Virus record (IMG/VR): IMGVR_UViG_3300042389_000458
Coordinates: 1-34,588 of that record
Source: a virus
DNA: 34,588 nt
Reading direction: 5' to 3' (one strand)
This document shows, in pieces, positions 6,483 to 13,811 of this stretch. The notes under the pieces are model-generated. The model had not been told where the DNA came from. It worked only from the letters and a program-made list of their open reading frames with translations, and made no database searches. Both the position numbers and the translations under genes were made by a program. Numbering within the stretch: position 1 is the first letter of the stretch; each line of letters begins with the position of its first letter.

Positions 6483-8691
6483 AAGAGTCCTGGGGTCAGC
6501 CCCGGGCAACGCCTTCATTAGTCGCGCCAGTGGCAAGACCTCTAGCGGTAAACTTAATATAAATATTCACAAAACATTTAAGTACCCCGAACAACTTCAG
6601 GAGATGATTACTTATGCAGAACAATACGCCAAAGAGGATGTCTACCTTTCGCCTTTGCTGTATGGCGATAAGAGAAACGATAAGGGCAGTATCGCTCGTA
6701 CTCCGGAGAACGCCCTAACATCACAAACCATCTACATGGACTCCGACCTTTGTGCGCCGGAGAAGTTTCGACTGATGCCCAGCATTCACGTCGTCACGTC
6801 CAAGGGTCGCGGTCATGACTACTGGGTTCTCGACAAGCCTGTAGATGCCAAGCGGGCCGCCGAGATTGCCCATAAGATTACAACAGCCCACCGCGAGGAC
6901 GGCTGTGACCCTTCGGGCTGGTCGGCGAACAAGGTGTTGCGCCTGCCCAATACTGTAAACACGGGTCACGGGTTCCCAGAGTCCGTGCTCGCTGAAATCT
7001 CTGGCACGGTTTATACCATTGAGGAGATGGAGAACGCTTACGAACACATCGATGTTTATGAGCGCCCCATCATGGGCCGGGTTACGGATGCTGTGGAGAT
7101 TGTGGAGCCCAGCGATCTGCCAGATTATACGGATGCCCTGAATAAAGTTCCAGCAGATGTTTTAGAGCTGGCGCTTCAGGAGCCAATCCTCGGTCCAGAG
7201 GGCAACCGCTCAGAGATGCGCTATCGCTTGCTGTGTGAGCTGTTCCGACTAGGTGACCTTATCACCGATGACGAGGCGCTTACTATTGCCTGGAACGCAC
7301 CGGCCTCTCGCAAGTGGTCGCTCGAGGACCCTCGTGGCTTCAACGGCTTGCTAGCCGAAGCCAACAAAGCTTGGCTCGATGTCCAATGGGAAACCGGTAT
7401 GACTCAGGAGCCACCAGAGGAAAGCAGTACCGCCAAGTCTGCGGTGTCACTGCTGACCGATGACGAGCGTTCGATGTCGAACGGTTACTCGTGCTGGGTC
7501 GATCGCTATGTGGGATGGTGCGAAACCAAGTTGGCTAAGCAGAATCCACCCTACGATCGAATGAATGGCTGGCTAATCTTGTCTGCTTCGTTTTCGGACG
7601 TGGCATTCATTCCACGCAAGAATGGCCCAGAGGGGCTCAATCTGTACACGATGACCCTCGGAGAAACTACTACCGGTAAGTCGCAGGCGCTTAAGTTAAT
7701 GCGCACTGTATTAGATGATGTTTTCATGGAAGACAAATTTTATAATCTGGGCGGTAACGCCAGCCCCAACGCTCTGGGCGAGAAGCTTCAGGAGCGCGAT
7801 GGCAAGGTGTCCTTGTTCAGCAAGGATGAGGCGCACGGATTGTTCAAGCAGTGGGGAAACCAGGACTGGACAACCGGCATGATGGAGGACCTCGCTTTGC
7901 TGTATGACGGCATTGTGCCGCCGATGTTGCGCGTGGGTAAAAAAGAAATTGAGCGAGTTGCTAAGACTCATTTTTTGATGCACCTGATGGGCACCCCGGA
8001 GGAGATTACACGATCTCTGAACCGCGAGATGTTCAAGTCTGGATTTCTTGCGCGTTTTGTTTGGTGTATCGGTGAGCCAAGAACGCTAACAAAAGATGCT
8101 TTCTTTGAAGAGGACTCAGATGGCACTGAAATCAAACTAGGATTTGAGCCAATGGCTCGCCAGTGGTCGGCCGAGTTTGCCGATGCCAAACGGCGACTTC
8201 GCGGAACCACGCCGAACGGCTACATTCCCATCCGCATTACTAAGCAGGGCGCTGACAGGATGACCAAGGCCAAGTGGGACCTGGTGAACCTTATCAAAAA
8301 GTCTGACCAAAACTGGGACATTATCAATCCATCGCTAGTCCGCATGGGTATTACTATTCGGAAGTGCGCATCTTTATTGGCGTTGTCGGATGGAAAAGAT
8401 GAAGCGCAGGAGATTCACGTCATCAAAGCAATCTCATATGCCGAAGAGTGGGTCAAGAATCTATTCATCGTGGCGGAGCAGATTAGCGCCTCGGACTTCG
8501 AGCGCAACTGTGACCTCGTTGAGCAATTTGTCAAAGAGAGGGATAATAAGGTAAAGTTAGAGTTTGTTAATCGTAGGTTCAAAGCGTGGAGGGTACGCGA
8601 CCTGCAAGAATCAATCAACGCCCTGGTATCCCAGGGTCGTATTCGTGAGCTTTCTGGGAAGGAAGGTAAATGGCTAGAGCTAAACAGATAG
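6466..8691 (+). CDS. Fused primase-polymerase and replicative helicase (DUF3987-like)
   Basis: About 741 residues. The N-terminal part looks like an archaeo-eukaryotic-type primase: acidic pair YMDSD at 90-94 (D92, D94), SKGRGHDYW with H117, then NKVLRLPNTVN. The C-terminal half is an ATPase: Walker A GETTTGKS at 399-406 and a Walker B-like FSKDEAH with D454-E455. This order resembles phage primase-helicases with a DUF3987-type motor that prime and unwind at the fork. GTG at 6466 is chosen because it opens a sensible N terminus just inside the WhiB 3' end; an upstream in-frame ATG at 6379 would lie wholly within WhiB. Confidence 0.82.
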   Translation: MKEFIERVLGSAPGNAFISRASGKTSSGKLNINIHKTFKYPEQLQEMITYAEQYAKEDVYLSPLLYGDKRNDKGSIARTPENALTSQTIYMDSDLCAPEKFRLMPSIHVVTSKGRGHDYWVLDKPVDAKRAAEIAHKITTAHREDGCDPSGWSANKVLRLPNTVNTGHGFPESVLAEISGTVYTIEEMENAYEHIDVYERPIMGRVTDAVEIVEPSDLPDYTDALNKVPADVLELALQEPILGPEGNRSEMRYRLLCELFRLGDLITDDEALTIAWNAPASRKWSLEDPRGFNGLLAEANKAWLDVQWETGMTQEPPEESSTAKSAVSLLTDDERSMSNGYSCWVDRYVGWCETKLAKQNPPYDRMNGWLILSASFSDVAFIPRKNGPEGLNLYTMTLGETTTGKSQALKLMRTVLDDVFMEDKFYNLGGNASPNALGEKLQERDGKVSLFSKDEAHGLFKQWGNQDWTTGMMEDLALLYDGIVPPMLRVGKKEIERVAKTHFLMHLMGTPEEITRSLNREMFKSGFLARFVWCIGEPRTLTKDAFFEEDSDGTEIKLGFEPMARQWSAEFADAKRRLRGTTPNGYIPIRITKQGADRMTKAKWDLVNLIKKSDQNWDIINPSLVRMGITIRKCASLLALSDGKDEAQEIHVIKAISYAEEWVKNLFIVAEQISASDFERNCDLVEQFVKERDNKVKLEFVNRRFKAWRVRDLQESINALVSQGRIRELSGKEGKWLELNR

Positions 8692-9467
8692 ATAAAGCAA
8701 TCGCACTATTGGAGGACAAGGAGTTTTGTGTTCTGACGGGCGCAGGCATGAGCACCGATTCGGGCATTCCCGACTATCGTGGCTTGGGCACAGCGCCTCG
8801 CAAGCCACTTGACTATGGGCCGTTCATCAAGGATGAAGAGTACCGCAAGGACTTCTGGATCGAGGGCTACCGCGACTGGAAGGAGTTCAGTCAAGCACAG
8901 CCCAATTCCGGTCACATATTCGTTGGCGAGCTTCAGAACGCTGGGTTCATTAATGGTGTCATTACCCAGAACGTGGATGACCTTCACTGGACTGACGAGA
9001 ACCAGGTTGTGGCAGAACTGCACGGTAACATGTACGGCACGGTGTGTTTGATGTGTAAATCATACTTCGCCACCGACCTTGTGGTGCAGAGAATGGAGCT
9101 GGCTAACCCCAGCCTTATCACCGGCACTGTCGATCGTGAGAACTTCTGGACTCCAAAATGTGAGGCTTGTGGTGGAATACTCAAGCCGAGCGTAGTGTTC
9201 TTTGGAGAGAATCTTCCGGCCGACCAGTTTGGTCTGGCTGCGGAGATTGCGCACGATGCGCAGGCGATGGTTATCGCTGGAACCTCGCTCAATGTGAGCA
9301 CACCAATGACGTTCGTGCACATGATGAAGGAGGCCGGCAAGCCGATTATCATTATCAACAAGGGGGCGACCCAAGTTGATAAGCTCGCTGACGTGAAACT
9401 CAACATGAACATCGCGGAGGCTTTTGGTGTGATTGCCAGCAAACTTATGGCTCCGGTGTATATATAA
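8670..9467 (+). CDS. Sir2-family NAD-dependent protein (sirtuin)
   Basis: A 265-residue sirtuin that looks complete. Seen: GAGMSTDSGIPDYR at 24-37 (NAD loop), TQNVDDLH at 99-106, catalytic His in LHG at 118, zinc cysteines C126/C129 and C164/C167, VVFFGENLP at 175-183 and GTSLNVS near 208. Family members use NAD to remove acyl groups from lysine; others only hydrolyse NAD. All catalytic residues are kept. ATG at 8670 has AAGGAAGG in front and overlaps the primase-helicase by 22 bases, so it belongs to the replication operon. Possible roles are altering host proteins or countering NAD-based immunity; neither is shown. Confidence 0.92.
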   Translation: MARAKQIDKAIALLEDKEFCVLTGAGMSTDSGIPDYRGLGTAPRKPLDYGPFIKDEEYRKDFWIEGYRDWKEFSQAQPNSGHIFVGELQNAGFINGVITQNVDDLHWTDENQVVAELHGNMYGTVCLMCKSYFATDLVVQRMELANPSLITGTVDRENFWTPKCEACGGILKPSVVFFGENLPADQFGLAAEIAHDAQAMVIAGTSLNVSTPMTFVHMMKEAGKPIIIINKGATQVDKLADVKLNMNIAEAFGVIASKLMAPVYI

Positions 9468-9468
9468 T
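9463..9468 (+). promoter_or_regulatory. TATAAT -10 box for leaderless transcript of the 9475 gene
   Basis: TATAAT, then six bases (GGATAC), then ATG at 9475. The box overlaps the sirtuin stop codon. No -35 box at 16-18 bases and no ribosome-binding site are seen, so the transcript would begin at the start codon. Confidence 0.65.
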
Positions 9469-9474
9469 GGATAC

Positions 9475-9792
9475 ATGGCTGATTACAAGGTACCTGCTGG
9501 CGCAATTTCAGCAGCTAAGAGAGCTCTTAAGTGGATTGCGGATGGCAAAGCCGGCAAGGGCTTTACTTCTGTGGGCCGAGGGCGTGCGCGACAACTTGCT
9601 CAGGGCGGGTCCGTGGGCAGAGATACTGTGGTTAAGATGCGTGCTTACTTTGCCCGACACGAAGTGGACAAGAAGGCTGAAGGTTTCTACGGTTCGCAAG
9701 AGGGCTACCCGTCTCCAGGTCGCGTCGCATGGGACGCATGGGGTGGGGATGCCGGGAGGTCATGGGTAAATGGCCTCTCACTCGACGACTGA
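9475..9792 (+). CDS. Conserved small phage protein, 105 aa
   Basis: The protein has an N-terminal SAAKRALKWIADGKAG segment, then YFARHEVDKK and a GYPSPGRVAWDAWGGDAGRSW block. I recall this pattern as a widespread stand-alone or N-terminal module in phages and some bacteria, without a firm function. ATG at 9475 sits six bases after TATAAT and lacks a Shine-Dalgarno, so translation is probably leaderless. A competing frame from ATG 9467 is rejected because it lacks the recognisable blocks. It overlaps the next gene by 23 bases. Confidence 0.75.
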   Translation: MADYKVPAGAISAAKRALKWIADGKAGKGFTSVGRGRARQLAQGGSVGRDTVVKMRAYFARHEVDKKAEGFYGSQEGYPSPGRVAWDAWGGDAGRSWVNGLSLDD

Positions 9793-10120
9793 GCCCCTAA
9801 TTATAGCGGTTTACCCCTCTAAGCCCGCAGGAGCCGATCTGGAGGTTTTCAAGGCCGCCAAAGCATCTATGGGTATCGAACGGCTGATACAGCCTGTACG
9901 GGGCGTACAGGGATCGCCTTTTCGAATAATTGCTCTTCGAGAGCGCCCAGACTTCATTTGCGACTACGCTTTTGTAAAAGAGCCCTCACAAAAATCCATT
10001 CAAGCTGCGCTAGAGTGGGCGCTCGGTGAGCACGAGGACTCTCGCGCTGTTACAATAGTTTCAACACTAGAAAAAATATTTAAGGGTGAGGTGAGGGAAA
10101 TTGCCATTTCAGAAAATTAG
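9770..10120 (+). CDS. Hypothetical protein, 116 aa
   Basis: Unrecognised. ATG at 9770 follows GGGAGGT at 9754-9760 with nine-base spacing. The protein opens with IIAVYPSKPAGADLEVF, an alternating beta-strand and helix layout suggesting a small alpha/beta fold. No catalytic motif is evident. It overlaps the preceding gene by 23 bases and the membrane-protein gene by 20, so all three are probably made together. Confidence 0.65.
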   Translation: MASHSTTEPLIIAVYPSKPAGADLEVFKAAKASMGIERLIQPVRGVQGSPFRIIALRERPDFICDYAFVKEPSQKSIQAALEWALGEHEDSRAVTIVSTLEKIFKGEVREIAISEN

Positions 10121-10655
10121 TGCGAGGGCGGTAAACACGCCATCGGTTCCTGGGCCATTTGACAATGAGCTCGATATCTTGCGTCGCAAGAGGTACGAAG
10201 CGCAGGAAGAGAAACGCGCACCGCGTATTCAGATCGACCAGGTAATCACGCTCAACTCGTGGCTGGTCTGTGTGCTGGTTGCGTTTGTGGCTTCCGCTAT
10301 CGTGTCGTTCAACGGCATTACATCAGTAGCCGAGTTCGTAGGATTGTCTGTGACCTGGATGGCCTACCTGTTCTTCTTTTTCATCGAGCTTATGTACCTG
10401 TTGTTTTTGGTTGCGTATCTTCTTTTGGAGTCGCGCGAAAACGAAAACTCAAACGGGGCTTTGGCTGGAATGATATTCTTCGCAACTATTGCCGTGCTGG
10501 CTAACGGATTCCACACCTTCGATTACTGGGCATGGAACTTCGCCGATCCACGGGCTTGGGCTGGTGTCGTGCTTTCGATATCGGCACCTATTGCAATCAT
10601 TAGCGCCAGCAAGATGGCTAGCCGCGTGATTTTCGCAAGGCCGATACTTGATTAA
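10101..10655 (+). CDS. Four-helix membrane protein, 184 aa
   Basis: Starts with TTG at 10101, behind GAGGG. After a cytoplasmic-looking charged N terminus (about 50 residues) there are four hydrophobic stretches: LVCVLVAFVASAIVSF, a long YLFFFFIELMYLLFLVAYLLL, GMIFFATIAVLANGF, and GVVLSISAPIAIISAS. This predicts an integral inner-membrane protein. It lies in the early block, away from the lysis genes, so it is more likely involved in host takeover, exclusion or membrane anchoring than in lysis. No family is recognised. Confidence 0.75.
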   Translation: MPFQKISARAVNTPSVPGPFDNELDILRRKRYEAQEEKRAPRIQIDQVITLNSWLVCVLVAFVASAIVSFNGITSVAEFVGLSVTWMAYLFFFFIELMYLLFLVAYLLLESRENENSNGALAGMIFFATIAVLANGFHTFDYWAWNFADPRAWAGVVLSISAPIAIISASKMASRVIFARPILD

Positions 10656-10965
10656 CGAAACTGTCGAGGTCCTCGAGCCGTGGCAGGAGGTCTCCTTGAG
10701 TGAGGTTTCCGGCAGAACTCACATGGGTCAGATGGCTAAGCTTGGATTAACCCACGGCTGGGTTGTCAAGCTCGCCAAGACTAAATCGCGCACGGTAAAA
10801 ACGCGAACCGGAAAGTCTGTCATTGAGGAACACTTCTGGCTTGGAGGGGCTAAGCCATCGTTCGATAAGCCCGAAAAGGTTTTTCTCATCAACAAGATTT
10901 ACATGAAGAAGAACATGCAGGAATGCGACCTGCCAGAGCTCAAGAAGTTCATTCTCGAAAATTAG
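10648..10965 (+). CDS. Hypothetical basic protein, 105 aa
   Basis: TTG start at 10648, overlapping the end of the membrane-protein gene by eight bases, with AAGG upstream. The product has a Lys/Arg-rich middle (KLAKTKSRTVKTRTGKS) that could contact nucleic acid, and a helical C terminus. I do not recognise a family. The start codon is less certain because no ATG or GTG is available nearby. Confidence 0.6.
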   Translation: MINETVEVLEPWQEVSLSEVSGRTHMGQMAKLGLTHGWVVKLAKTKSRTVKTRTGKSVIEEHFWLGGAKPSFDKPEKVFLINKIYMKKNMQECDLPELKKFILEN

Positions 10966-10968
10966 ATG

Positions 10969-10974
10969 TAAGAT
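10969..10974 (+). promoter_or_regulatory. TAAGAT -10 box for leaderless resolvase transcript
   Basis: TAAGAT, six bases (ACTGCC), then ATG at 10981. TG directly precedes the box. No Shine-Dalgarno lies before the ATG. The box sits in the 15-base gap after the previous gene. Confidence 0.6.
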
Positions 10975-10980
10975 ACTGCC

Positions 10981-11499
10981 ATGAACATTAATTACGTCAT
11001 GGCTATTGATCCGGGTCGCGCCACCGGCGTTGCCATCGGTAGATTATCAATCACCATGCCGATGGAAGTTATCTTCACCGGAATCATTCGTGGTGGGACT
11101 TACGGTTTTGCTGACTGGCTACACAACACTAACGACGGCAAGAGCATCATCGAAAACGATTGCTCATACAATTTCCCCGACGAATATGATGATCTCGACT
11201 ACCACATGGACGTGGTGTGCGAAAACTTCAAGCCACGCGGTGGAAACTTTATTCCCGACCTAGAGCCACTGCGGATCGAGGGGGTCGTCATGGATCACTT
11301 CGGTAGTGTCGTTCAGTGGCACACTCCGGCAGATAAGTCAATGGTGACTGACGATTTCCTAAAGGAACACGGCTTGTGGTTGACAGGAAAAGATGTTGAC
11401 CACGAGGACGCGCGAGACGCAAACGATGCAATGATCCATTTATTCGTGCACGCAATGCGCATCAGACACATCCCAACACTGGAAACATACTGGAGGTAA
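10981..11499 (+). CDS. RuvC-like Holliday junction resolvase (RNase H fold)
   Basis: A 172-residue protein opening with VMAIDPGRATGVAIG, the first acidic strand of RuvC-like nucleases (D9). Later acidic candidates are in VVMDHFG and the C-terminal DHEDARDANDAMIHL, where helix residues complete the metal site. Such enzymes cut four-way junctions or branched DNA before packaging. ATG at 10981 sits six bases after a -10 box and has no ribosome-binding site. It follows the recombination genes functionally although separated from them by several kilobases. Confidence 0.75.
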   Translation: MNINYVMAIDPGRATGVAIGRLSITMPMEVIFTGIIRGGTYGFADWLHNTNDGKSIIENDCSYNFPDEYDDLDYHMDVVCENFKPRGGNFIPDLEPLRIEGVVMDHFGSVVQWHTPADKSMVTDDFLKEHGLWLTGKDVDHEDARDANDAMIHLFVHAMRIRHIPTLETYWR

Positions 11500-11500
11500 C

Positions 11501-11677
11501 ATGGCACCGTACTACATCACTGATGAAAAGGAATCCTGCTCGGGCTGGGCTGTCGTAAAAGGCGACGGAGAAGAAGTGGCGTGTCACGAGAATAAAAGTC
11601 GAGCCATCGATAATATGGTGGCATTGAGCATAGCCGAAGGCATTGAGCCAGGAGGAGAGTGGGAAAGCAATGACTAA
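11501..11677 (+). CDS. Small conserved phage protein with YYIT...GWAVV fold, 58 aa
   Basis: The product starts MAPYYITDEKESCSGWAVV and continues with HENKSRAIDNMVALSIAEG. I recall this compact pattern from many actinophage proteins, sometimes fused to a head maturation protease; here it stands alone. ATG at 11501 follows TGGAGG at 11491-11496. Its stop overlaps the next gene by eight bases. The function is unknown. Confidence 0.65.
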   Translation: MAPYYITDEKESCSGWAVVKGDGEEVACHENKSRAIDNMVALSIAEGIEPGGEWESND

Positions 11678-11864
11678 AAGAATTGAAGAAGCTTGGACCG
11701 AGTACCAGTTCGGCAAGATGATCGACCCCGTGCACAGATACGAGCACGATGACAGGGCGATCTTCGTTGCTGGTTGGGAAGCGGCCCAAAAGAAACCGAC
11801 CACAGCTCAAAAGGAGTCGGTCTGGGTTACTGTCCCTATCGCGCCGGACATTGACCCTGAGTAA
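11670..11864 (+). CDS. Hypothetical protein, 64 aa
   Basis: ATG at 11670 follows GGGA at 11661-11664 and overlaps the previous gene by eight bases. The product is a small charged protein with an EEAWTEYQFGKM helix, FVAGWEAAQKK and a Pro-rich end. Proteins with AxxxGWxAA are common in phages, but no function is known to me. It is the last gene of the plus-strand block, just before the terminator. Confidence 0.65.
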   Translation: MTKRIEEAWTEYQFGKMIDPVHRYEHDDRAIFVAGWEAAQKKPTTAQKESVWVTVPIAPDIDPE

Positions 11865-11879
11865 CCAAACAGGGAAACG

Positions 11880-11909
11880 AAAAGGCCCGGGGTAATTCCC
11901 GGGCCTTTT
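11880..11909. terminator. Bidirectional rho-independent terminator
   Basis: A perfect 12-bp inverted repeat, AAAAGGCCCGGG (11880-11891) and CCCGGGCCTTTT (11898-11909), with a six-base loop. Read on plus it ends in a T run after the early block; read on minus the A run becomes T after the holin gene. It separates convergent transcription units. Confidence 0.92.
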
Positions 11910-11939
11910 CTTTTAGAGTGGACCACCAGCCTTTCCGTT

Positions 11940-12149
11940 TTACTCGGACATGGGCTTTCTATCGTACTGAAGTACTGACGTAAGAAGTGACATGAGTGCC
12001 GCGAGTGCCGCGACACCCAGGGTTTGCGCAAAGTCAATATCAACAATTGATAAAGCTGCGCTTGCAGTAATAACACCGAGCATTGTCTGCGCAAAAGTTT
12101 TTAACGCGCGCTCGGTAGCATAAGCATGAAACATTTTGATCTTATTCAT
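11940..12149 (-). CDS. r1t-type phage holin
   Basis: A 69-residue protein with ATERALKTFAQTMLGVITASAA, then DFAQTLGVAALAALMSLLTSVL, the pattern of the r1t holin family: a short amphipathic N terminus followed by two membrane helices and a charged tail (QYDRKPMSE). Holins form lesions in the cell membrane that time lysis. ATG at 12149 has AAAGGAAGAG upstream; longer in-frame starts would run into the upstream gene. It overlaps that gene by eight bases and is the last gene before the bidirectional terminator. Confidence 0.85.
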   Translation of the reverse strand: MNKIKMFHAYATERALKTFAQTMLGVITASAALSIVDIDFAQTLGVAALAALMSLLTSVLQYDRKPMSE

Positions 12150-12381
12150 TAGTGTTCTCTTCCTTTGAGTTGTATAGAGATTTGTCTTCCCATACTGCAC
12201 CAAATATATAACTGGTAAGTATGAGCGAAATTAATGCTACACCGCCGGTGACCAAATCTCCAACATTCGAACCGTTTCCGGTTAGAGAAACTACGGTGCT
12301 ACCAATTAACATGATTGCTCCAATAACAAACGATGCGAATATATAGCGCCTGCGATTTTTCCAACTTGGTTTGGTCATCAT
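12142..12381 (-). CDS. Two-helix membrane protein next to holin, 79 aa
   Basis: After a basic N terminus (KPSWKNRRR) there are two hydrophobic segments, IFASFVIGAIMLIGSTVV and VTGGVALISLILTSYIFGAVW, then a hydrophilic tail. This suggests an accessory lysis or holin-like protein. The start is chosen at the double ATG (12381), four bases after the stop of a tiny upstream ORF; a GTG at 12426 in frame is possible and would add 15 residues, but it overlaps that ORF. No clear Shine-Dalgarno is seen, consistent with reinitiation. Confidence 0.7.
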   Translation of the reverse strand: MMTKPSWKNRRRYIFASFVIGAIMLIGSTVVSLTGNGSNVGDLVTGGVALISLILTSYIFGAVWEDKSLYNSKEENTNE

Positions 12382-12385
12382 GCGT

Positions 12386-12451
12386 TTAAGCCATTTCAGG
12401 TAAGCATTTACTGCATTTCGGATCACAGTCGCAACACCCCACTACTGACAT
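12386..12451 (-). CDS. Tiny Cys-rich ORF, 21 aa
   Basis: ATG at 12451 overlaps the preceding 26-codon ORF by ten bases, and its TAA falls four bases before the membrane-protein ATG. The 21-residue product has five cysteines in the order CCDC, then CSKC, and ends LPEMA, a pattern that could bind one zinc ion. No RBS is obvious; coupling is assumed. Reality is not certain because of the length. Confidence 0.42.
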   Translation of the reverse strand: MSVVGCCDCDPKCSKCLPEMA

Positions 12452-12522
12452 GATTCGCAATTCAACGCCTCCATTGGGTCGATCGGGCAAGAGTATCCAT
12501 CTACAAAGTCAATTTCATCCAT
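12442..12522 (-). CDS. Tiny leaderless ORF with three cysteines, 26 aa
   Basis: ATG at 12522 lies exactly six bases from a TGC-TAAAAT extended -10 box, which makes it the apparent first gene of the holin transcript. The acidic 26-residue product begins MDEIDFVDGY and carries one Cys mid-way and a CESC pair at the end. It resembles tiny acidic Cys-containing phage proteins I recall, but no function is known. The promoter geometry is the main evidence. Confidence 0.5.
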   Translation of the reverse strand: MDEIDFVDGYSCPIDPMEALNCESCQ

Positions 12523-12528
12523 TATTCC

Positions 12529-12537
12529 ATTTTAGCA
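12529..12537 (-). promoter_or_regulatory. TGC-TAAAAT extended -10, start of holin transcript
   Basis: On the minus strand TGC-TAAAAT (box 12529-12534) is followed by GGAATA and ATG at 12522. It drives the lysis-side minus-strand group and lies back to back with a plus-strand promoter at 12565-12573. Confidence 0.65.
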
Positions 12538-12564
12538 TTTCGACCACTGGTTGAGACTTTCTTG

Positions 12565-12573
12565 TGATAGGCT
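12565..12573 (+). promoter_or_regulatory. TGA-TAGGCT extended -10 for the exonuclease gene
   Basis: TGA-TAGGCT (box 12568-12573), seven bases, then GTG at 12581. There is no Shine-Dalgarno. The divergent minus-strand promoter lies 28 bases away. Confidence 0.55.
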
Positions 12574-12580
12574 CACGCTT

Positions 12581-13312
12581 GTGAAGATACTGTATCTCGA
12601 TCTAGAAACCAGTCCCATCACGGCTCACACCTGGGGATTGTGGCAACAAAACATTTCGTTGAAGCAGATATTGCAGTCAACGGAAGTCATGTGCTTTGGC
12701 GCTAGGTGGCACGGTCAGAAGAAAGTTATCTTCAAATCGGTACACCACGACGGCAAGAAAGCCATGCTCAAAGAGCTGCACGCCATTATGGACGAAGCGG
12801 ACGCTATCGTAGGCTGGAACTCCAAGTCCTTTGATCACAAGCACATCCGCCGCGAGTTCCTCGAGGCTGGCATGGCACCGCCATCGCCAACCAAAGACAT
12901 CGACCTGATGCTGGAGTGTCGCAAGTACTTCCGCTTCCCGAGCTACAAACTGGACTACGTTGCCCAGAAGCTTGGCGTTGGTGCCAAGGTTGAGCACAGC
13001 GGATTCGAACTCTGGATCAAGTGCATGGCTGGCAACGAGAAGGCTTGGCGCGAGATGAAGAAGTACCAGATTCAGGACGTCAACCTGCTGGTCGATCTTT
13101 ACGAGAAGCTTTTGCCCTGGCTCAAGATTCCAAGTGTCGCGGCACATGACTTTATCGATAACGGTTGCACAAACTGTGGCTCGACCAACATTCACTCACG
13201 CGGGCTCAACGCCACGGACTCCGGCACTTACCGCAGATTCCAGTGTATGGACTGCAAGGCATGGATGCGTGGTGCTAAGAAAGAAACTTCTACCTTAATG
13301 AGGAAGATTTGA
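12581..13312 (+). CDS. DnaQ-like 3'-5' exonuclease with C-terminal zinc ribbon
   Basis: A 243-residue protein. Seen: KILYLDLETSP at the N terminus (D7, E9), VGWNSKSFDHKHI with a second Asp, and YQIQDVNLL as the last acidic motif, in the order of DEDD exonucleases (also found as the proofreading domain of B-family polymerases). The C-terminal 45 residues hold CTNC and CMDC, a zinc ribbon. Such enzymes trim 3' ends in replication or repair. GTG at 12581 is seven bases after a -10 box. It and the next gene form a plus-strand island inside the minus-strand lysis region. Confidence 0.82.
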   Translation: MKILYLDLETSPITAHTWGLWQQNISLKQILQSTEVMCFGARWHGQKKVIFKSVHHDGKKAMLKELHAIMDEADAIVGWNSKSFDHKHIRREFLEAGMAPPSPTKDIDLMLECRKYFRFPSYKLDYVAQKLGVGAKVEHSGFELWIKCMAGNEKAWREMKKYQIQDVNLLVDLYEKLLPWLKIPSVAAHDFIDNGCTNCGSTNIHSRGLNATDSGTYRRFQCMDCKAWMRGAKKETSTLMRKI

Positions 13313-13551
13313 GCATCAAAACATACGATGCCCTCCAGGAAGCCATCACGGCTCACGTCGCGGACGAACTAGACGTCGGTGTAGTCGTGATAAAGGACTG
13401 GGTTTTGGTTGCCTCACCGAGCGATCTACAGGACGTGGAGGGCCTAGAGAAGATTGTGGTGCACCGCTCCGACCAGACCACATTGTATGCCGTTACGGGC
13501 CTACTACAGTGGGGCATGGAGACAATAGGTTCCGCCGACTTCTTTGACTAG
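13309..13551 (+). CDS. Hypothetical protein, 80 aa
   Basis: TTG start at 13309, overlapping the exonuclease TGA (TTGA) and preceded by AGGAAG at 13301-13306. The product is a small alpha/beta-like protein containing DVGVVVIKDWVLVASPSDL. I recognise no family. It ends with TAG in a CTAG palindrome that also supplies the stop of the convergent XhlA-like gene, so the two overlap by four bases tail to tail. Confidence 0.65.
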   Translation: MSIKTYDALQEAITAHVADELDVGVVVIKDWVLVASPSDLQDVEGLEKIVVHRSDQTTLYAVTGLLQWGMETIGSADFFD

Positions 13552-13811
13552 CCAATCAGCTTAATAATCAGTGGCATTCCGGCAGCGACAAAGCCAGCGA
13601 CGGCCATGATTTGCCAGACGCGCATTTCTACCTTGCGGATTCGTGCCTCGTGATCGGCAACAATCCTTGCGGTCTCGCGTTCGTGCTCCTCGAGCCTTTG
13701 GGTTGTGGTAGGTAGATTCTCAGCTAGTCTCTCGATTAGCGACTTCATCTCCTGGACCTGTGTGTACACGTCCTTCAATGTAATCCTTAATGATGGTTCG
13801 GTTTCGGCCAT
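13548..13811 (-). CDS. XhlA-like membrane-anchored lysis protein
   Basis: An 87-residue protein: a long charged helix with heptads (VQEMKSLIERLAENL through HEARIRKVEMRV) and one C-terminal membrane segment WQIMAVAGFVAAGMPLIIKL. That layout matches XhlA/hemolysin-type phage proteins, which sit at the membrane and cooperate with holin and endolysin. Its ATG overlaps the endolysin stop as TAATG, so it is probably translated by reinitiation. A related alternative is a spanin-like or anti-holin role. Confidence 0.78.
   Translation of the reverse strand: MAETEPSLRITLKDVYTQVQEMKSLIERLAENLPTTTQRLEEHERETARIVADHEARIRKVEMRVWQIMAVAGFVAAGMPLIIKLIG

Noticed and set aside
9467-9769. Alternative frame starting at ATG 9467
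   Set aside because: The frame from ATG 9475 encodes a recognisable conserved phage protein; the 9467 frame shows no family pattern.
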